Assembly: GCF_964656455.1 (NCBI RefSeq)
Contig: NC_135726.1
Span: 22,207,168-22,271,167, forward strand
From: Halichoerus grypus
Lineage: Eukaryota > Chordata > Mammalia > Carnivora > Phocidae
Length of the DNA: 64,000 nt
Direction: 5' to 3'
Positions within the stretch are counted from its first letter, which is position 1. The number at the start of each line of letters is the position of its first letter. This document shows positions 44,786-56,454 of this stretch, piece by piece. The translations under genes were made by a program, and so were the position numbers. The notes under the pieces were generated by a model. That model saw only the letters and a program-made list of their open reading frames with translations, did no database searches and was not told the DNA's origin.

Positions 44786-44991
44786 GGGGCACCTGGGTGG
44801 CTCAGCCAGTTAAGCGGCTGCCTTTGGCTCAGGTCATGATCCCAGGGTCCTGGGATCGAGCCCTGCATCGGGCTTCTTGCTCAGCAGGAAGCCTGCTTCT
44901 CCCTCTTCCTGCCACTTGCCCTGCTTGTGCTCTCTCTCTCTCTGTCAAATAAATAAATAAAATATTAAAAAAAATAAAAAAATAAAAAAAA
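44786..44991 (+). mobile_element. CanSINE, + strand, young
   Basis: Head GGGGCACCTGGGTGGCTCAG, B-box region GGGATCGAGCCCTGCATCGG, tail AAATAAATAAATAAAATATT with long A-rich end. Perfect 15-bp target duplication TAAAGACACAAAATT at 44771-44785 and 44992-45006. Confidence 0.98.
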
Positions 44992-45006
44992 TAAAGACAC
45001 AAAATT

Positions 45007-45620
45007 ATTGAAGTTTAGTCTTCATACTTTAAAAAGAATTTGACTATACTATTGTATCCCCTGTTGTGTAAAGTTTTACAATAGTAATAAAACTTTTAAT
45101 CATAAAATTTTAACTTTCAACTTTAAGAGCAGAGCCTCAGAAATTAAATGATATGATCTTTGATTAGAAAAATTAAATGCAAAGCTGAAAATTTCTAGGA
45201 ATCCAAAATATAGTTAGAAACCTCATTTAGAAAGCTACAACATCCCGAGCATCATTATAAAATAACAGGACTTTATATTTCAATAAACCAGCCATAATTT
45301 GAATTTCAGATGGATGTTGTTTTTTCAAATGTATCCCATTTGGTAGGTTGTAAAATTATTCCATTGCTATTGAAACAATTTTGGAAGTCAGTTATACATG
45401 CAATACTTGGGTTGTGTTACATTTCAGGAAAAATGATTGCCTCGCAATTTTGGGAAAGTAAAGAAATTACTTCGACCATCCATTAATACACTGCTACATT
45501 GTCATTTTTTCTATATTTCCTACATTCAAGGGCTGTCTTGCACAATGGAGTAAATTTGGGGTCCTTCCAAGGAGCTTTCTTAATATAGGATGATTTTCTG
45601 AAGTTGTATTTACTATCTCC
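45007..45620. other. Unique DNA, nothing recognised
   Basis: AT-rich, no repeat or exon recognised. Confidence 0.5.
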
Positions 45621-45624
45621 TGCT

Positions 45625-46025
45625 ATGAGAATTGTGTCTCATCAAAATAGGTATGTTGGAGTCCTAGCACCCAGAAGTACTTCAGAATGTGACCTTATTT
45701 GGAGATAAGGTATTTACAGAAGGAACGGAATTAAAATAAGGTCATGGACATAGGCTCTAATCCAATATGGCTGGTGTTCTTATTAAGGGGAATTTTGGAC
45801 TCAAGGAGAGACACACATAGAAGGAAGATGAGGTGAAAACACAGAGAGAAGACAGCCATCTACAAGCCAAGCAGAGAGGCCTGGAACACATCCCTCCCTC
45901 CCAGCTCTCAGAAGGAACCAGCCCTTGATTTTGGACCTCTAGCCTGTCTAGAACTGAGACAATACAGTTCGGTTGTTTAAGCCACGCACATGTTGGACTT
46001 TGCTGTAACAGTGCTAACAAACTGG
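45625..46025 (+). mobile_element. MLT1-type LTR (ERVL-MaLR), + strand
   Basis: TTGTGTCTCATCAAAATAGG start, CAGAATGTGACCTTATTTGG, CTAATCCAATATGGCTGGTG, AAGACAGCCATCTACAAGCC, then GTTGTTTAAGCCACGCAC and GTGCTAACAAACTGGCA near the end: the order of an MLT1C/D-like solo LTR. No internal retroviral sequence beside it. Confidence 0.8.
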
Positions 46026-46651
46026 CACTCGCACTGTAATGCAATTATAAACTCCTTTGTCTGTATTTTGCTGAAATAGTCCCAAGCTTAAATGACTTTC
46101 TCTGTTTAGTTGAGATCACTTCTGTGTTATTAAAGCTCCTTGGAATGACCTCAGATTTGCCCAGTCGGTCCACTACCACTGTGCTAGGAAATAGTAGATA
46201 CTCAAGAAATATCTGTTAAACCCAAATGTCAAGTTAAGCCCCCTGCCCTTGGAAAGTCAAATGAATTCTATGGAACACACAATATAAACTGCAGTTTACT
46301 CATACCAACTCTCCAGAGATTTAGGAGTGAGGGAAAAGGGGAATGCGGTCAGTTTTAACTCTCCTTTTATTCCTGAACTCCTGCTTCTGCTAATTAGTAA
46401 TATAGCTTGCCTTGTTGTCTCCATAGTTAGATCTTATTGGGCTTGGCATTTCCAACAACATAATCCCTTTTCCTAGACCATTCCCCATGATGTCATCAGA
46501 TAAGGCAATCTTAGAGTTTGAGGCAAAAGAAAGTAATTATTATAATACCCAATATAAAGTAGCCTCAAACTGAATATCAGGCATCCCAACTTTTAGTAGA
46601 CTTTTGTTCATTTCAACCAAGGGGATTTTTCTTAATTTGCCCCTCCCGTTT
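46026..46651. other. Unique DNA, nothing recognised
   Basis: No repeat or exon recognised. Confidence 0.5.
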
Positions 46652-46666
46652 AAAAAACAAAAATAG

Positions 46667-46865
46667 GGGCGCCTGGGTGGCTCAATCGTTAAGCATCTGC
46701 CTTCGGCTCAGGTCATGATCCCAGGGTCCTGGGATCAAGCCCCAGATCAGGCTCCCTACTCTGCAGGAAGCCTGCTTCTCCCTCTCCCACTCTCCCTGCT
46801 TGTGTTCCCTATCTCGCTGTGTCTCTCTCTGTCAAATAAATAAATAAAATCTTTAAAAAAACCAA
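46667..46865 (+). mobile_element. CanSINE, + strand
   Basis: GGGCGCCTGGGTGGCTCAAT head, TCTCGCTGTGTCTCTCTCTG, tail AAATAAATAAATAAAATC. Target duplication AAAAAACAA(A/G)AATAG at 46652-46666 and 46866-46880. Confidence 0.96.
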
Positions 46866-46968
46866 AAAAAACAAGAATAGATTTTAGGTTCCCACCATCT
46901 TGTTTGTCCCCCTAATTTCTCTATGATTCTGTGGCTTCTCTGTATTTTTCCCTTTGGCCCATCTTGCT

Positions 46969-47372
46969 GTGGACTGAATTTTGTCCCCCTCCCAAATTGG
47001 AACATTAAAGCCCTAACCCCCTGTGTGATGGTGTTTGGAGATGGGGCTTTGGTGAGATAATTAGGTTTAAATGAGGTCATGGGGGTGGGGCCCTCATGGG
47101 GGATGAGGTTAGTGCCCTTGTAAGGAGAGACACCAGAGAGCTTGTTCTCTCTCTTTCTCCATCCTCATACATACTCATCTAAGAAAAGCCCCACACAGAG
47201 AGACAGCAGCTGTCCACAGCCAGGGAGAGAGATCTTACCCAAACCTGACCATACTGCTGCTCAGATCTTGGATGTTCAGCCTACAGAACTGTGAGGAAAA
47301 AAAAAAAAAAAAAAAAAATACCTGTTGTTTACGCCACCCAGCCTATTGTATTTTGTTGTGGGAGCCCAAGGT
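46969..47372 (+). mobile_element. MLT1-type LTR (ERVL-MaLR), + strand, with poly-A growth
   Basis: GCTGTGGACTGAATTTTGTC, GTGATGGTGTTTGGAGATGG, GAGGTTAGTGCCCTTGTAAG, then TTTACGCCACCCAGCCTATT and GTATTTTGTTGTGGGAGCCC. Where the LTR normally has a short A-rich polyadenylation region, 22 A sit at 47297-47318. Confidence 0.8.
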
Positions 47373-47447
47373 TATTGAGATAACTCTCTTCTGGGTTTAC
47401 TGGAAATTCAGTTCCCTTTATTTCATTTTGCTAAGAAACTTAGTTCT

Positions 47448-47580
47448 GGGGGCATCTGGGTGGCTCAGTTGGTTGAGTGTCCAAGTGTTAACCTCAGCTG
47501 AGATCTTAATCTCAGGGTTGTGAGTTCAAGCCCTGAGTTGGCTCCACACTGGGCATGGAGCCTACTTAAAACAAACAAAC
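47448..47580 (+). mobile_element. Short CanSINE, + strand
   Basis: GGGGGCATCTGGGTGGCTCA head, GGGTTGTGAGTTCAAGCCCT, ending GGAGCCTACTTAAAAC. Target duplication AAACTTAGTTCT at 47436-47447 and 47581-47592. A shorter, older-looking subtype without the CT-rich body. Confidence 0.93.
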
Positions 47581-47592
47581 AAACTTAGTTCT

Positions 47593-47934
47593 AGACTCAT
47601 CATTGTACCTGCCTGTGTAAATCCAAAGGGCTAATAATGAGCTATACTAGGCCTTGGTCATCTGTTTTTCATGTTATCTCTTAGCCAAACAGGAAAGAAA
47701 AAAGACTTCTAATTTTCTATATTCACTTCTAATTCTCTGCAGGGAAAGTAATTTAGGAGCATCATTTTATATACAAATTGTGCCACTCTGCTTCAAAGTT
47801 AGGAGTGACTGGAGTTAATTTGGGTTCTAAATAAAAACTTTTTATGTGTTTGTTTAACAGGTACACGATACACCACCTGAATAAATGAATTAGCCAATAA
47901 ATAGTAATAATGATAAAAAATATAGGTAACTGAT
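47593..47934. other. Unique DNA, nothing recognised
   Basis: No repeat or exon recognised. Confidence 0.5.
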
Positions 47935-48125
47935 TCAGACAGACCTGAATTCAAATTTGAAACATGCTATTTATCCCCTCTGCAATTTTTGGAGTAACTT
48001 TTATCAACCGTTTTCCTCTTTTGTAAAATTAAGTTAAGCATGTTCCTCTCAAAGTGTTGCTGAGAATTAATAAGATATCACACTTACTGCTGTTGTCTGA
48101 CTAGTTATAGATGCTCAAAAACAAA
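47935..48125 (+). repeat. MIR SINE remnant
   Basis: GACAGACCTGAATTCAAATT, then CCGTTTTCCTCTTTTGTAAA, then GAATTAATAAGATATCAC and GATGCTCAAAAAC. Confidence 0.75.
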
Positions 48126-48209
48126 AAAGAATTGTTACTTGCCATGAAAAGTCTAATCCTCAACTTCCTCATTTAGATGTACTTTTAGTGCTAATGACAT
48201 AAAATAATA

Positions 48210-48345
48210 TAAATGTGCATATGCATGCCCACACACACATATGCACATATATACATATATAATATAAGATACATGTGTATATACATATATGATACATAAG
48301 TATATGCACACATGTATACATATATATCTATATATACACACTATT
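48210..48345. repeat. Alternating AT/AC-rich simple sequence
   Basis: Long alternating purine-pyrimidine text (ATATACATATATAATATAAG and similar) with many short palindromes; may form Z-DNA or cruciforms. Confidence 0.85.
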
Positions 48346-50521
48346 TTCTGTCACTATTTTTATTTTTTATGTGGGACAAAATTATATTAGGAGAGATGAA
48401 GAAAAATTTAAAATAATTCAGAACCATGGGCTCATGCTTCAGACTTGTGTGAAGGTTGGGTGGGCACACATGCATGGGGAAGCTTGTGAGATTCAAAAAA
48501 AAAAAGGAAAGAAAGCAAAAAAGAAGATGGCATCCTTGCTCTACTGTGTTTACATTTATACTTTTAAAAATAGGATGCTAAAGGTGATATTAGTTGAGCA
48601 AAACAGTATTATTTCAGCGACTCCGAAAGCTAGTTGACAATAAGTGGTCCCTTGAGGCAAGATTCTTCCCAGCAGCATTGTTCACTATGATATTTGTTCA
48701 AAACTGAGAAGTGATTTATAAGATCTGTCCCTCCAGGAAAAAAAAGTGATATTGATGTCATGTAGCTAATGCAGAACCAAAAACAAACAAAAAACCCCTA
48801 ACCCTCAAACCAGCAAACTGATGAACATATCACCACTTTCCATTTTTCCTTTGAGTGAAAGATTCATTTTGCAGTATGTGACGTAATCCCCAGTTGAAGT
48901 ATAGTAGGAAAAAGAAGGAGTAGATTTTCATAGAAAGAGGTATGGAGTCTTTATGAGTATTTATTATCATTTCAGCATTTTGAGTTCTCTTGAGTTTAAT
49001 CAAAGAACTCCATTAAACACCTGTGCCAAGTCCTGTGTGAGACAATGAAGGAATCCTGTTCAACAGTGCTTTCTGAGCACCTGTGTGTACAGTTTCCCTG
49101 CCTTCCAAAGGTAGAGTGTTCCCATGAAAACTTTCATAAGCTAAAATAGTGTAAAGTGAAGAAGAATTACCATTAATTTATATGGAACATTTTTATTTTA
49201 GCATTTCCAGACCCCAAAAATAACCTCTCTTAGGCTTTACTGATATCTTAGGATTCATCTTCCTCAGGGATGCACAAAACCAATTGAGATAAAGCACAGA
49301 TGCTCACAGACACAGTTCAAAGGTATGGCAGTTTGATCCTGAGACGGTAAGATGCTGAGTGTGATTCCTGGGGAAGGAGCTGGGCGGTACCACTCTCACT
49401 GCTGGGCATGCATGCTGCTTCCGTAATAGCTCACTGCAATACCAACGCTGAACACTATTTTCCCCTTTGCCTTTTGTCATAAGAGTGAAAATCCCATTTG
49501 GAATTCTGGTTAGCAAAAGCAGGTCTTTTGTAAAAGTGAAGAGGCATAACTCAAACTTTTGAAAACTGAGGGGTCCCTATGCCATACCCCTCAGGCACCT
49601 TGCTATTGTTGTCACTTTTATTCCTGCATTACAAAAGAGAAACCAAGGGTCAGATAATTTAAATGATGTCCCCACTGTAAAACCTCTCGTAAGGTAAAGA
49701 CCTGTAGCTTCCTGAGTTACTCTGAAGATCCCACAGAAAATAATTGCACACACGTCCTACCTACTTTTTTTTTTTTTTTTAACTCTCTAGTAGCACTGGT
49801 ATTCTTTCACTTTTCCTTTCTTTGTTCTACCTATCCGTAAAGGAATTGACTGTTTAATTGCATAAATTGGAAATGAAATTGATAGCAATAACCAAGTTAA
49901 GCCATGATTCAATTAGGAGCATTTCAAGGTAACAGTAAGTTTTTCTTAAAATGATTTAAACAAAAAATGATTCGTGTGTGTGATTTAACAAGAAGTCTGT
50001 TGATAGCTGATTGCTGACAGCAGTTGAGTGGTTTATTGATGTACAGGCTGGCAATTCTGATTCTCTTGGACTTTCCTTGTGTTTGTGCTTCACATAGTCA
50101 CAATATGACTGTTAGAGTTGATGTTCTAAGCTAAAAACAGTGAGGGGGTGTATTAAGGAAAGAAGATGGCTTTCCAGAAACCCTCACCGACTTCTCTTTA
50201 CATCTCATTGGCCAAGACTGTGTCCTGTAGCCTCTGTCATATCTATGAAGGAAACTGGTAACCTCTCTGGTGGGACTTAGAATTTCATTTTCTTGAACTA
50301 AAAGAGCTTTTTCTTTTCAAGAAAGAAGATAGTAATGGTGGGTGATTAGGTAATTGAACAAGTCTATAATGATGGTAGAATTTTGTGTACGACCTTGCAT
50401 TTGGCCCAAGTTTAAGAACAAGTGGTCAGATTTGCAGTAACGACCAAAAACATGATAGAACTTTGAAGATGGAAATCATTTGTGATATCTGAATCATACA
50501 GTAAAAGTTGTATTTTAAAGC
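48346..50521. other. Mostly unique DNA
   Basis: No exon recognised. 49580-49720 carries faint MIR-like wording (GAGAAACCAAGGGTCAGATA). A poly-T lies at about 49767-49780. Confidence 0.45.
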
Positions 50522-50529
50522 TAAGCTTG

Positions 50530-50652
50530 GAGCACCTGGGTGGCTCAGTCGGTTGAGCATCTGACTTTTGATCTCAGGGTCGTGATTTCAAGCTCTGCAT
50601 GGGATCCACACCTGGCATGGAGGCTACTTAAAACAAACAAATAAATAAAATT
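50530..50652 (+). mobile_element. Short CanSINE, + strand
   Basis: GAGCACCTGGGTGGCTCAGT head, GGGTCGTGATTTCAAGCTCT, ends GGAGGCTACTTAAAAC plus ATAAATAAAAT. Short target duplication TAAGCTTG at 50522-50529 and 50653-50660. Same subtype as 47448. Confidence 0.92.
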
Positions 50653-50660
50653 TAAGCTTG

Positions 50661-51509
50661 CATGAATCTGTACAGATAGTAAACTTGTATAGAAAACAAA
50701 AAACCTCATGGGCCAATGCTCATCAATTGGTAGAAATTACCTGGATCAATGTATTCATGAGTGTTCGGGGATTTCTTTAGGCTCACAGAAAAAGGGTATT
50801 GTGATCCATTATTGATGGCAACCATTGGTGAGGGAGTGAGGAGGGATAGATGTTGGTATTATGTATATGTAATTAAGGGATTTTACCTCTATTTAACTGG
50901 GACTAACTCAATACTTACAACAATTTGACCATCCAAGTACTACCATGAAAAATATGATGCAGTGCAATACAACATAATACAATGCAATATAATCATTTTG
51001 TTCTGGATCGATCTTCTTGATTTTGAAAATACTGAACATTTTCTCTTCAGACACATATTCAAAGAAAGCTGGTGTTTTCCTGATTGTGGATGATAGAGAA
51101 CGAGCTAGCAACCGTAGCAGATAAAATTTGCCATGTGTAGCCACATAAATGGTTTGGGAAAACATACCCTGGCACTCTGGGAAGAGGAGAGGAGGAAGAA
51201 ATTAGTTGTAGTAACTTGAGTAATTGCAACTCTCAAATGCTTCTCCTCAAAATTCCACCTTGAAATTTGGAAAGATGCTACCTAACTGAGTGCTTCTATC
51301 TTTGTTCTGCTGCTGCTGTTGCAGCCCCGAAGTCCTGTTCCCTGACATTGTTTTTACCAGACCTGTTGGCTGAGCTTGTCACTGGGTCTGTCCGTGTCAC
51401 TGCAATAAATGCCTCCTTCAAGGCAGGGACACTAAGCCACGAAGCCTGGGTTTGTTATGCTGCTGCTAGTTTCTTCAGTTCGAGGACATTTTTATTTAGC
51501 CTCCATGAG
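50661..51509. other. Unique DNA, nothing recognised
   Basis: No repeat recognised. A (CTG)-rich patch near 51309 and the 143-codon + frame at 51267-51698, which runs into the LTR below, show no domain. Confidence 0.45.
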
Positions 51510-51870
51510 GTCTTAGTCCATTCAGGCTGCTCTAACAGAATATCACAGATGACGTGGTTTATAAGCAACAGAAATTTATTTCTTATAGTTCTGGAGTCTG
51601 GGACGTCCAAGACCAAGGCACTAGCAGAAATGGGGTGTCTGGTGAGGGCCCACCTCCTCATTGATAGATGGCCATCTTCTTGCTGTGTCCTCATGTAACA
51701 GAAGGGATGGGTTGCTCTCTAAGGTCTCCTTTATATGGGCACTAGAATCCCATTCATGAAGCTCTATCCTCATGACAATCATCTCCTGAAGGTCCCATCT
51801 CCTAATGTAACTGCAGTGGAGATTAGGTTTCAACATATGGATTTTGGGAGGATACATTCAGTCCATAGCA
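51510..51870 (-). mobile_element. MLT1-type LTR (ERVL-MaLR), minus strand
   Basis: On + it reads the reverse complement of the LTR: GTCTTAGTCCATTCAGGCTG, AACAGAAATTTATTTCTTAT, GTCTGGTGAGGGCCCACCTC, then GGTTTCAACATATGGATTTT near the LTR 5' end. Confidence 0.85.
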
Positions 51871-52049
51871 CAAGGTATACCAACTCTGTGCTACACACTG
51901 TAGGTCTCACAAGGATTATATTACTCAAGTAGCAATTTCAACCCTGACCTCTCTGAACCCAAAGCATTTTCTCTTTCTATTTGACATGAGATTTCAAACC
52001 TACACTGTACAATGTACACACACACTCACGCACACATTAACTTACCTAT

Positions 52050-52180
52050 TTATATCCGAGTCTTCATCTTAATTGTAAACTCTTTGATGACAGAAAAGAA
52101 TTCTGCTCATGTTTTGATGTCTCAAAATGTCTAACAATATGCTCAATAAGTGAACAGTCTCAATAAATAATTCAGTTCTA
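52050..52180 (+). repeat. L2-type 3' end remnant
   Basis: AATTGTAAACTCTTTGATGA, then CAGAAAAGAATTCTGCTCAT, then CTCAATAAGTG and CAATAAAT: L2 terminal order. Confidence 0.55.
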
Positions 52181-52770
52181 ATGTGTTCCAATGCGCAATG
52201 TAAAAAAATCCACACTCTAGCTGGTTACATGACTATGTTCAGTTTGTAAAATTCATGATACCGTGTACTCATGGATTGTGCATATAAAGTATGTCTATTA
52301 ACCATTGATCAATAATTTTAAAGGTATTCACTTTCTGAAGTCGTTTGCATATTAACAATAAGAGTATAACACACCACAAAAAAAGACCAATTTCAGGTTA
52401 AGAAACAAACTTCCTATCTGCAATGACATGTGCAGAGAAAATGACATTAACTGTGGAGTTCTTAAAATAACAGGCTATGAAGCATAACCAAATCTGTAAA
52501 GTTAGGGGAAATTTACATTCTATAAAAACTGTTGAAGTTGTTTTTGCCATAAATATCTATGAATATCTTCAGTAAGACTGATATAAATGTGTCAATTTAT
52601 CTATTTTGGATTTATATACCATATACTGCCTTGGAGAACTTGAAACAGTTTACAATGTTAGCAATGCATCTCTGAGCATCCTAATTGTAGTTAGCTTGCA
52701 CATTAAATCAGCAGATTTCAGTTTTTTGACTATGACCCACAGGAAGAAAATATTCTGTATTTGAACCCAA
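52181..52770. other. Unique DNA, nothing recognised
   Basis: AT-rich, no repeat or exon recognised. Confidence 0.5.
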
Positions 52771-52775
52771 CACAC

Positions 52776-52809
<34 letters not shown>
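52771..52809. repeat. (CA)n microsatellite
   Basis: CA run with one G interruption. Confidence 0.95.
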
Positions 52810-52964
52810 TGGAAACAAATGTTTTATAAAAACAATAGTTGTTACTATGTTACATCATTCTTATCTCTTCTATTTGTTTCACTTCTTTTCTCTTTTCTCT
52901 TTAATTCTTTTCACCATTTGGTAAGAATGCTGGTCCAAACCCTCAAAATTAATTTCATGGCTCA

Positions 52965-53215
52965 CAGAAGCAAGAGTTGGCAAACATTGTTCTCTAAAGG
53001 GCCAGTGAGTAAATATTACAGGTTTTGCAAGTCATACTAATTTTTGTCGTAACTACTCAACTTTGCTGGAACTATTCAACTCTGCCATTTTAGCGTGGAA
53101 GCAACCACAAACAATATGTGAATAATTAGGCATGTTTGTGTTCCAATAAAACTTTATTTACAAAAGCAGACTGTTGCCCGGATTTGGCCAACAAACAGTA
53201 GTTTATTGTGGGATG
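52965..53215 (+). repeat. hAT-type non-autonomous DNA transposon remnant
   Basis: GAGTTGGCAAACATTGTTCT, AAAGGGCCAGTGAGTAAATA, AACTACTCAACTTTGCTGG, then CCAATAAAACTTTATTTACA and CCCGGATTTGGCCAACA. This order is a very common mammalian MER-type element with related ends; the exact family is not assigned. Confidence 0.65.
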
Positions 53216-53264
53216 ATAGTGACTAAGGGATCATGAGGCTCAGTTTGAAAAATACTGCTCAAAA

Positions 53265-54060
53265 AGTAGCTGTTCTCAAATATTTGGTCTCAGGACCTCT
53301 GTGTCCTTAAAATTATTGAAGCAAACAAATAGATTTTTATGTGGGTTATATCTAGTAGTATTTATCATATTAGAAATTAAAACCGAAAAAAAGAAATTAA
53401 AACTGAAAAATTAAAAAATATATTTATTAATGCATTTAAAAATAAATTGTGTTCATGTAGTAATGCATATTTATGAATAAATAATTGTTTCACATAACAA
53501 GAAAATTGCTAATAAGAGCATTATGCTTTTACATTTTCTTTTTTAAGATTTATTTATGTATTTGGGAGACAGGGCAAGAGAGAGAGAGAGTGCACTCGTG
53601 AGCAGGGGGGAGGGGCAGAGGGAGAGGGAGACAGACAATATCAAGCAGACTTCCCACTGAGCTCAGAGCCCCACACAGGGCTCAATCCCTCGATGCTGAG
53701 ATCATGACCTGAGCTGAAATCAAGAGTAGGTTGCTCAGTGGAGTACTGAGATACCCAGGTGCCCCTGCTTTTACATTTTAACAAATCTCTTTAATGTCTG
53801 GATTAAAAGAATAGAGCTGAATTCTTATTTCTATTTTTGCATGCAATCTGGTGAAGTACAGCATATTATTTTGGTTAAATTATATGAAGAGATGCAAACC
53901 TCACACTGATATGTACTGAAAAAGGGAAGAATACTTTAATAGACTTACCAGATAATTATGGATATTTTTTTTGATACTCTACCAAAATTTGATAAGTGTT
54001 AGCTTCCTAAATGTTAGTTTTAAGTAAGATTCTGAAAATCGTATCAATGAACATTGGTTA
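53265..54060 (+). repeat. Old mammalian repeat split by a CanSINE, family uncertain
   Basis: GGTCTCAGGACCTCTGTGTC, TTTTTATGTGGGTTATATCT and ATATTAGAAATTAAAAC before the SINE, and ACAAATCTCTTTAATGTCTG after it, are consecutive parts of one common ancient repeat. The SINE duplication site interrupts it cleanly. Confidence 0.55.
53538..53765 (-). mobile_element. CanSINE, minus strand
   Basis: TTTTTTAAGATTTATTTATG start, reversed head ACTGAGATACCCAGGTGCCC. Perfect 14-bp target duplication TGCTTTTACATTTT at 53524-53537 and 53766-53779. Confidence 0.95.
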
Positions 54061-54289
54061 ATATCATTATTGATCTCTCCTGAAAAGTCTCTAAACATTA
54101 GGAAACTGTCAAACTCATGGTAGTAGATCCATATTTTCAAGTCTAATGTTTGCTTGAAATTTGTATTTTTCTTTGGTAACACATACTGTCATTTATTTTC
54201 CTTGAAGTGACAGGAGAGCTTTATTCATTTTGGAGAAAAGATCTGTCAAATACCCAAGTCAGAATTACCATAGTTTATGTATGTGTGGG

Positions 54290-54860
54290 AAGAAAATTTA
54301 GCCTTGCCCCAAAAGACATTTGACCTATGTCCTCAGGTTCTTGAAGGTAATATCCAAGCCTTTGGAATGTCATGTCTATATGAGTCTCTTTGTTTACCTT
54401 TGGACCTTAAAGCCTACCCGATAATAACAGTGTGATTTAGGGTTGGGGCTTTGGGCTACACAAACAATGTGATTTAGGGGGATTTGAGACATACCACATA
54501 AGCCTGACCTTCAGAGCTGGAGATTGAGTTTATCCATGTGAATATTCAACCAAGTTTGTGTGACCAAGCCCAGTAAAAACTGGATGCCAAGGCTAGGGTG
54601 AGTTTCCCTGGTTAGAAATATTCCATTCATATTGCCACAAACTGATGCCAGAGAGGAATGCTGCTCACAATTCCACAGGGAGAAGCTTTGTGTGTGGATT
54701 TTCCCTGGACCTTGCTATAAAGCCTCTTCTCTTGGCTGATTTTAACCTGTACCCCTTAGCTTTAACTGTAACCATGAGAAGAACAGCTTTCAGTGAGTTC
54801 TTTGAGTTCATCTAGCAAATTATTGAACCTAAGGGTGGTCTTGGGGACCTCTGAACTCGA
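54290..54860 (+). repeat. Possible ERVL-type LTR remnant
   Basis: Ends with TATAAAGCCTCTTCTCTTGG (TATA-like, 54717), then GTGAGTTCTTTGAGTTCATC, then TTATTGAACCTAAGGGTGGT and GGGGACCTCTGAACTCG. This 3' wording is typical of an ERVL-class LTR; I cannot name the family. No internal retroviral sequence adjoins. Confidence 0.5.
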
Positions 54861-55439
54861 AACTTGTCTCAAAAGTTGAGTGGTCTTGGAAACATTGTTC
54901 TTTCTAGCTTTGCAATTTGTTAGTCATTTGTTCAAGGGAAAACAGTATTCCATGACAAAAACTGCTAGCACAGCTCACAGACAAGTGCACAGGAATTTTT
55001 CTTTGGGGCAGTCATACTTCAGGATGCAGTAGAAGTACTTTATATATCACACAATATATTTAAAAGACCTATGTCCAGTGCTTTTCTTAGATGAAACTGG
55101 CTTTTTAAACTCTAGATGAATGGTAACAAAGAATACATTGGCTTTGTTTGTGCTAAGGTTCTGGTAGTGTTACTCACTATTGCTTTTGTATCATCACTGC
55201 AAGTGTCAAGACTGTAAAAATAGAGAATGATGTCTTAATTTTATTATGAATGTAAGTATCAACTCAGAGACACCTTGTAGTAATGTTAGGACCCCCCAAG
55301 AATCTGTGTCCTCACTTTGAAACTATTTCTATAAAAACAATGCTACATATATTATACATATATCTCAAGAATTCTCTACTTAATAGCCAGGATTCCACTT
55401 AGTTACAAGAGAGAAGATTAATTGGAAGCACTTTGGTTA
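54861..55439. other. Unique DNA, nothing recognised
   Basis: No repeat or exon recognised. Confidence 0.5.
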
Positions 55440-55800
55440 ATTTCATGTTTCTGAACTTCTTCCCTATCGGTCTGGGTCTTTCATTTTCTGGAATTTTCTT
55501 ACCTGCCTCAATACTTTGCACCTCTACTTGCAATGTTCTTTTCTTATGTCCCACGACACTGTATGTTTATTCATGCATATATGATCTTGTGTGAATACAT
55601 ACCCCGTCATACCCCAACACACTTCCCATTGCCTCTTTTCCTCTCATTCTTCATGTCCCCTCTTCATCCTTCAAATCATTTCTTTAAATACCTCCTCCTC
55701 AAAGAGGCCTTCTGTAATTATCCTACTCCCTTTTTCTTTTATTTATTGCTTTATACCCCCATTGCCTAGCATGCCTGGTAGTAGGGTGCATAAAATCTAA
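55440..55800 (+). repeat. L2 LINE 3' region
   Basis: CATCCTTCAAATCATTTCTT, AATACCTCCTCCTCAAAGAG, GCCTTCTGTAATTATC, then TTGCCTAGCATGCCTGG: L2 order, frame destroyed. Confidence 0.7.
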
Positions 55801-56192
55801 TGAGCTAAGAAAAACTAGTGATTGATATGAAGACCCTGATAAACTCAGTTGCTACCTATCATTTTGCAGCCCAGTGAAGTGTCCTAAGATCCAGCATACT
55901 GCTCTCTGATTGAAGCTCTATGTCTTTACTTATTTATGTCTAGATAAATAAACTAATACATATATATATACTTACTGGCTGGCACAAAGTGAACATTCAT
56001 TACAAAATTATTTAATGTATTCATAAAGGAATTGTAGTCATATATTAAAGTATATTCAGCTTTATGCCTCAAAAGAGTCATCAAACATGCTTCTAGAAGA
56101 TTCTCAGGTGTTTCTTGATCATCGGCCTTATAGAATTACACTATTCCTAATACATTTTTCCTTTTAGAATAATTAAACAATTAGGGTTTCAC
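55801..56192. other. Unique DNA, nothing recognised
   Basis: Short (TA)n near 55959. No exon recognised. Confidence 0.5.
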
Positions 56193-56204
56193 CTCTTTTT
56201 TTTT

Positions 56205-56442
56205 TTTTAAAGATTTTATTTATTTGACAGAGAGAGACACAGTGAGAGAGGAAATACAAGCAGGGGGAGTGGGAGAGGGAGAAGCAGGCTTCCCGTGGAG
56301 CAGGGAGCCCAATGTGGGGCTCAATGTGGGGCTCGATGTGGGGCTCGATGTGGGGCTTGATGCGGCGCTCGATCCCAGGACCCTGGGATCATGACCTGAG
56401 CTGAAGGCAGACGCTTAATGACTGAGCCACCCAGGCGCCCCA
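56205..56442 (-). mobile_element. CanSINE, minus strand, with a 5-unit 12-bp tandem array
   Basis: Poly-T, AAAGATTTTATTTATTTGAC, reversed head GAGCCACCCAGGCGCCCC. Target duplication AGGGTTTCACCT at 56193-56204 and 56443-56454. The segment that is normally a single CGATGTGGGGCT unit next to the B box is present five times (56310-56369), with small variants, lengthening the SINE by about 48 bp. Confidence 0.95.
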
Positions 56443-56454
56443 AGGGTTTCACCT

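Noticed and set aside
44786..44860. tRNA gene
   Set aside because: The tRNA-Lys-like head with A and B box belongs to a CanSINE flanked by a target duplication and A tail; it lacks a full cloverleaf.
45625..47372. One provirus bounded by two LTRs
   Set aside because: The LTRs look like different subtypes and the space between holds unique DNA and a CanSINE, with no gag/pol-like text.
51267..51698. 143-codon + strand open frame
   Set aside because: Runs into an MLT1-type LTR and shows no domain; no exon-like boundary supports it.
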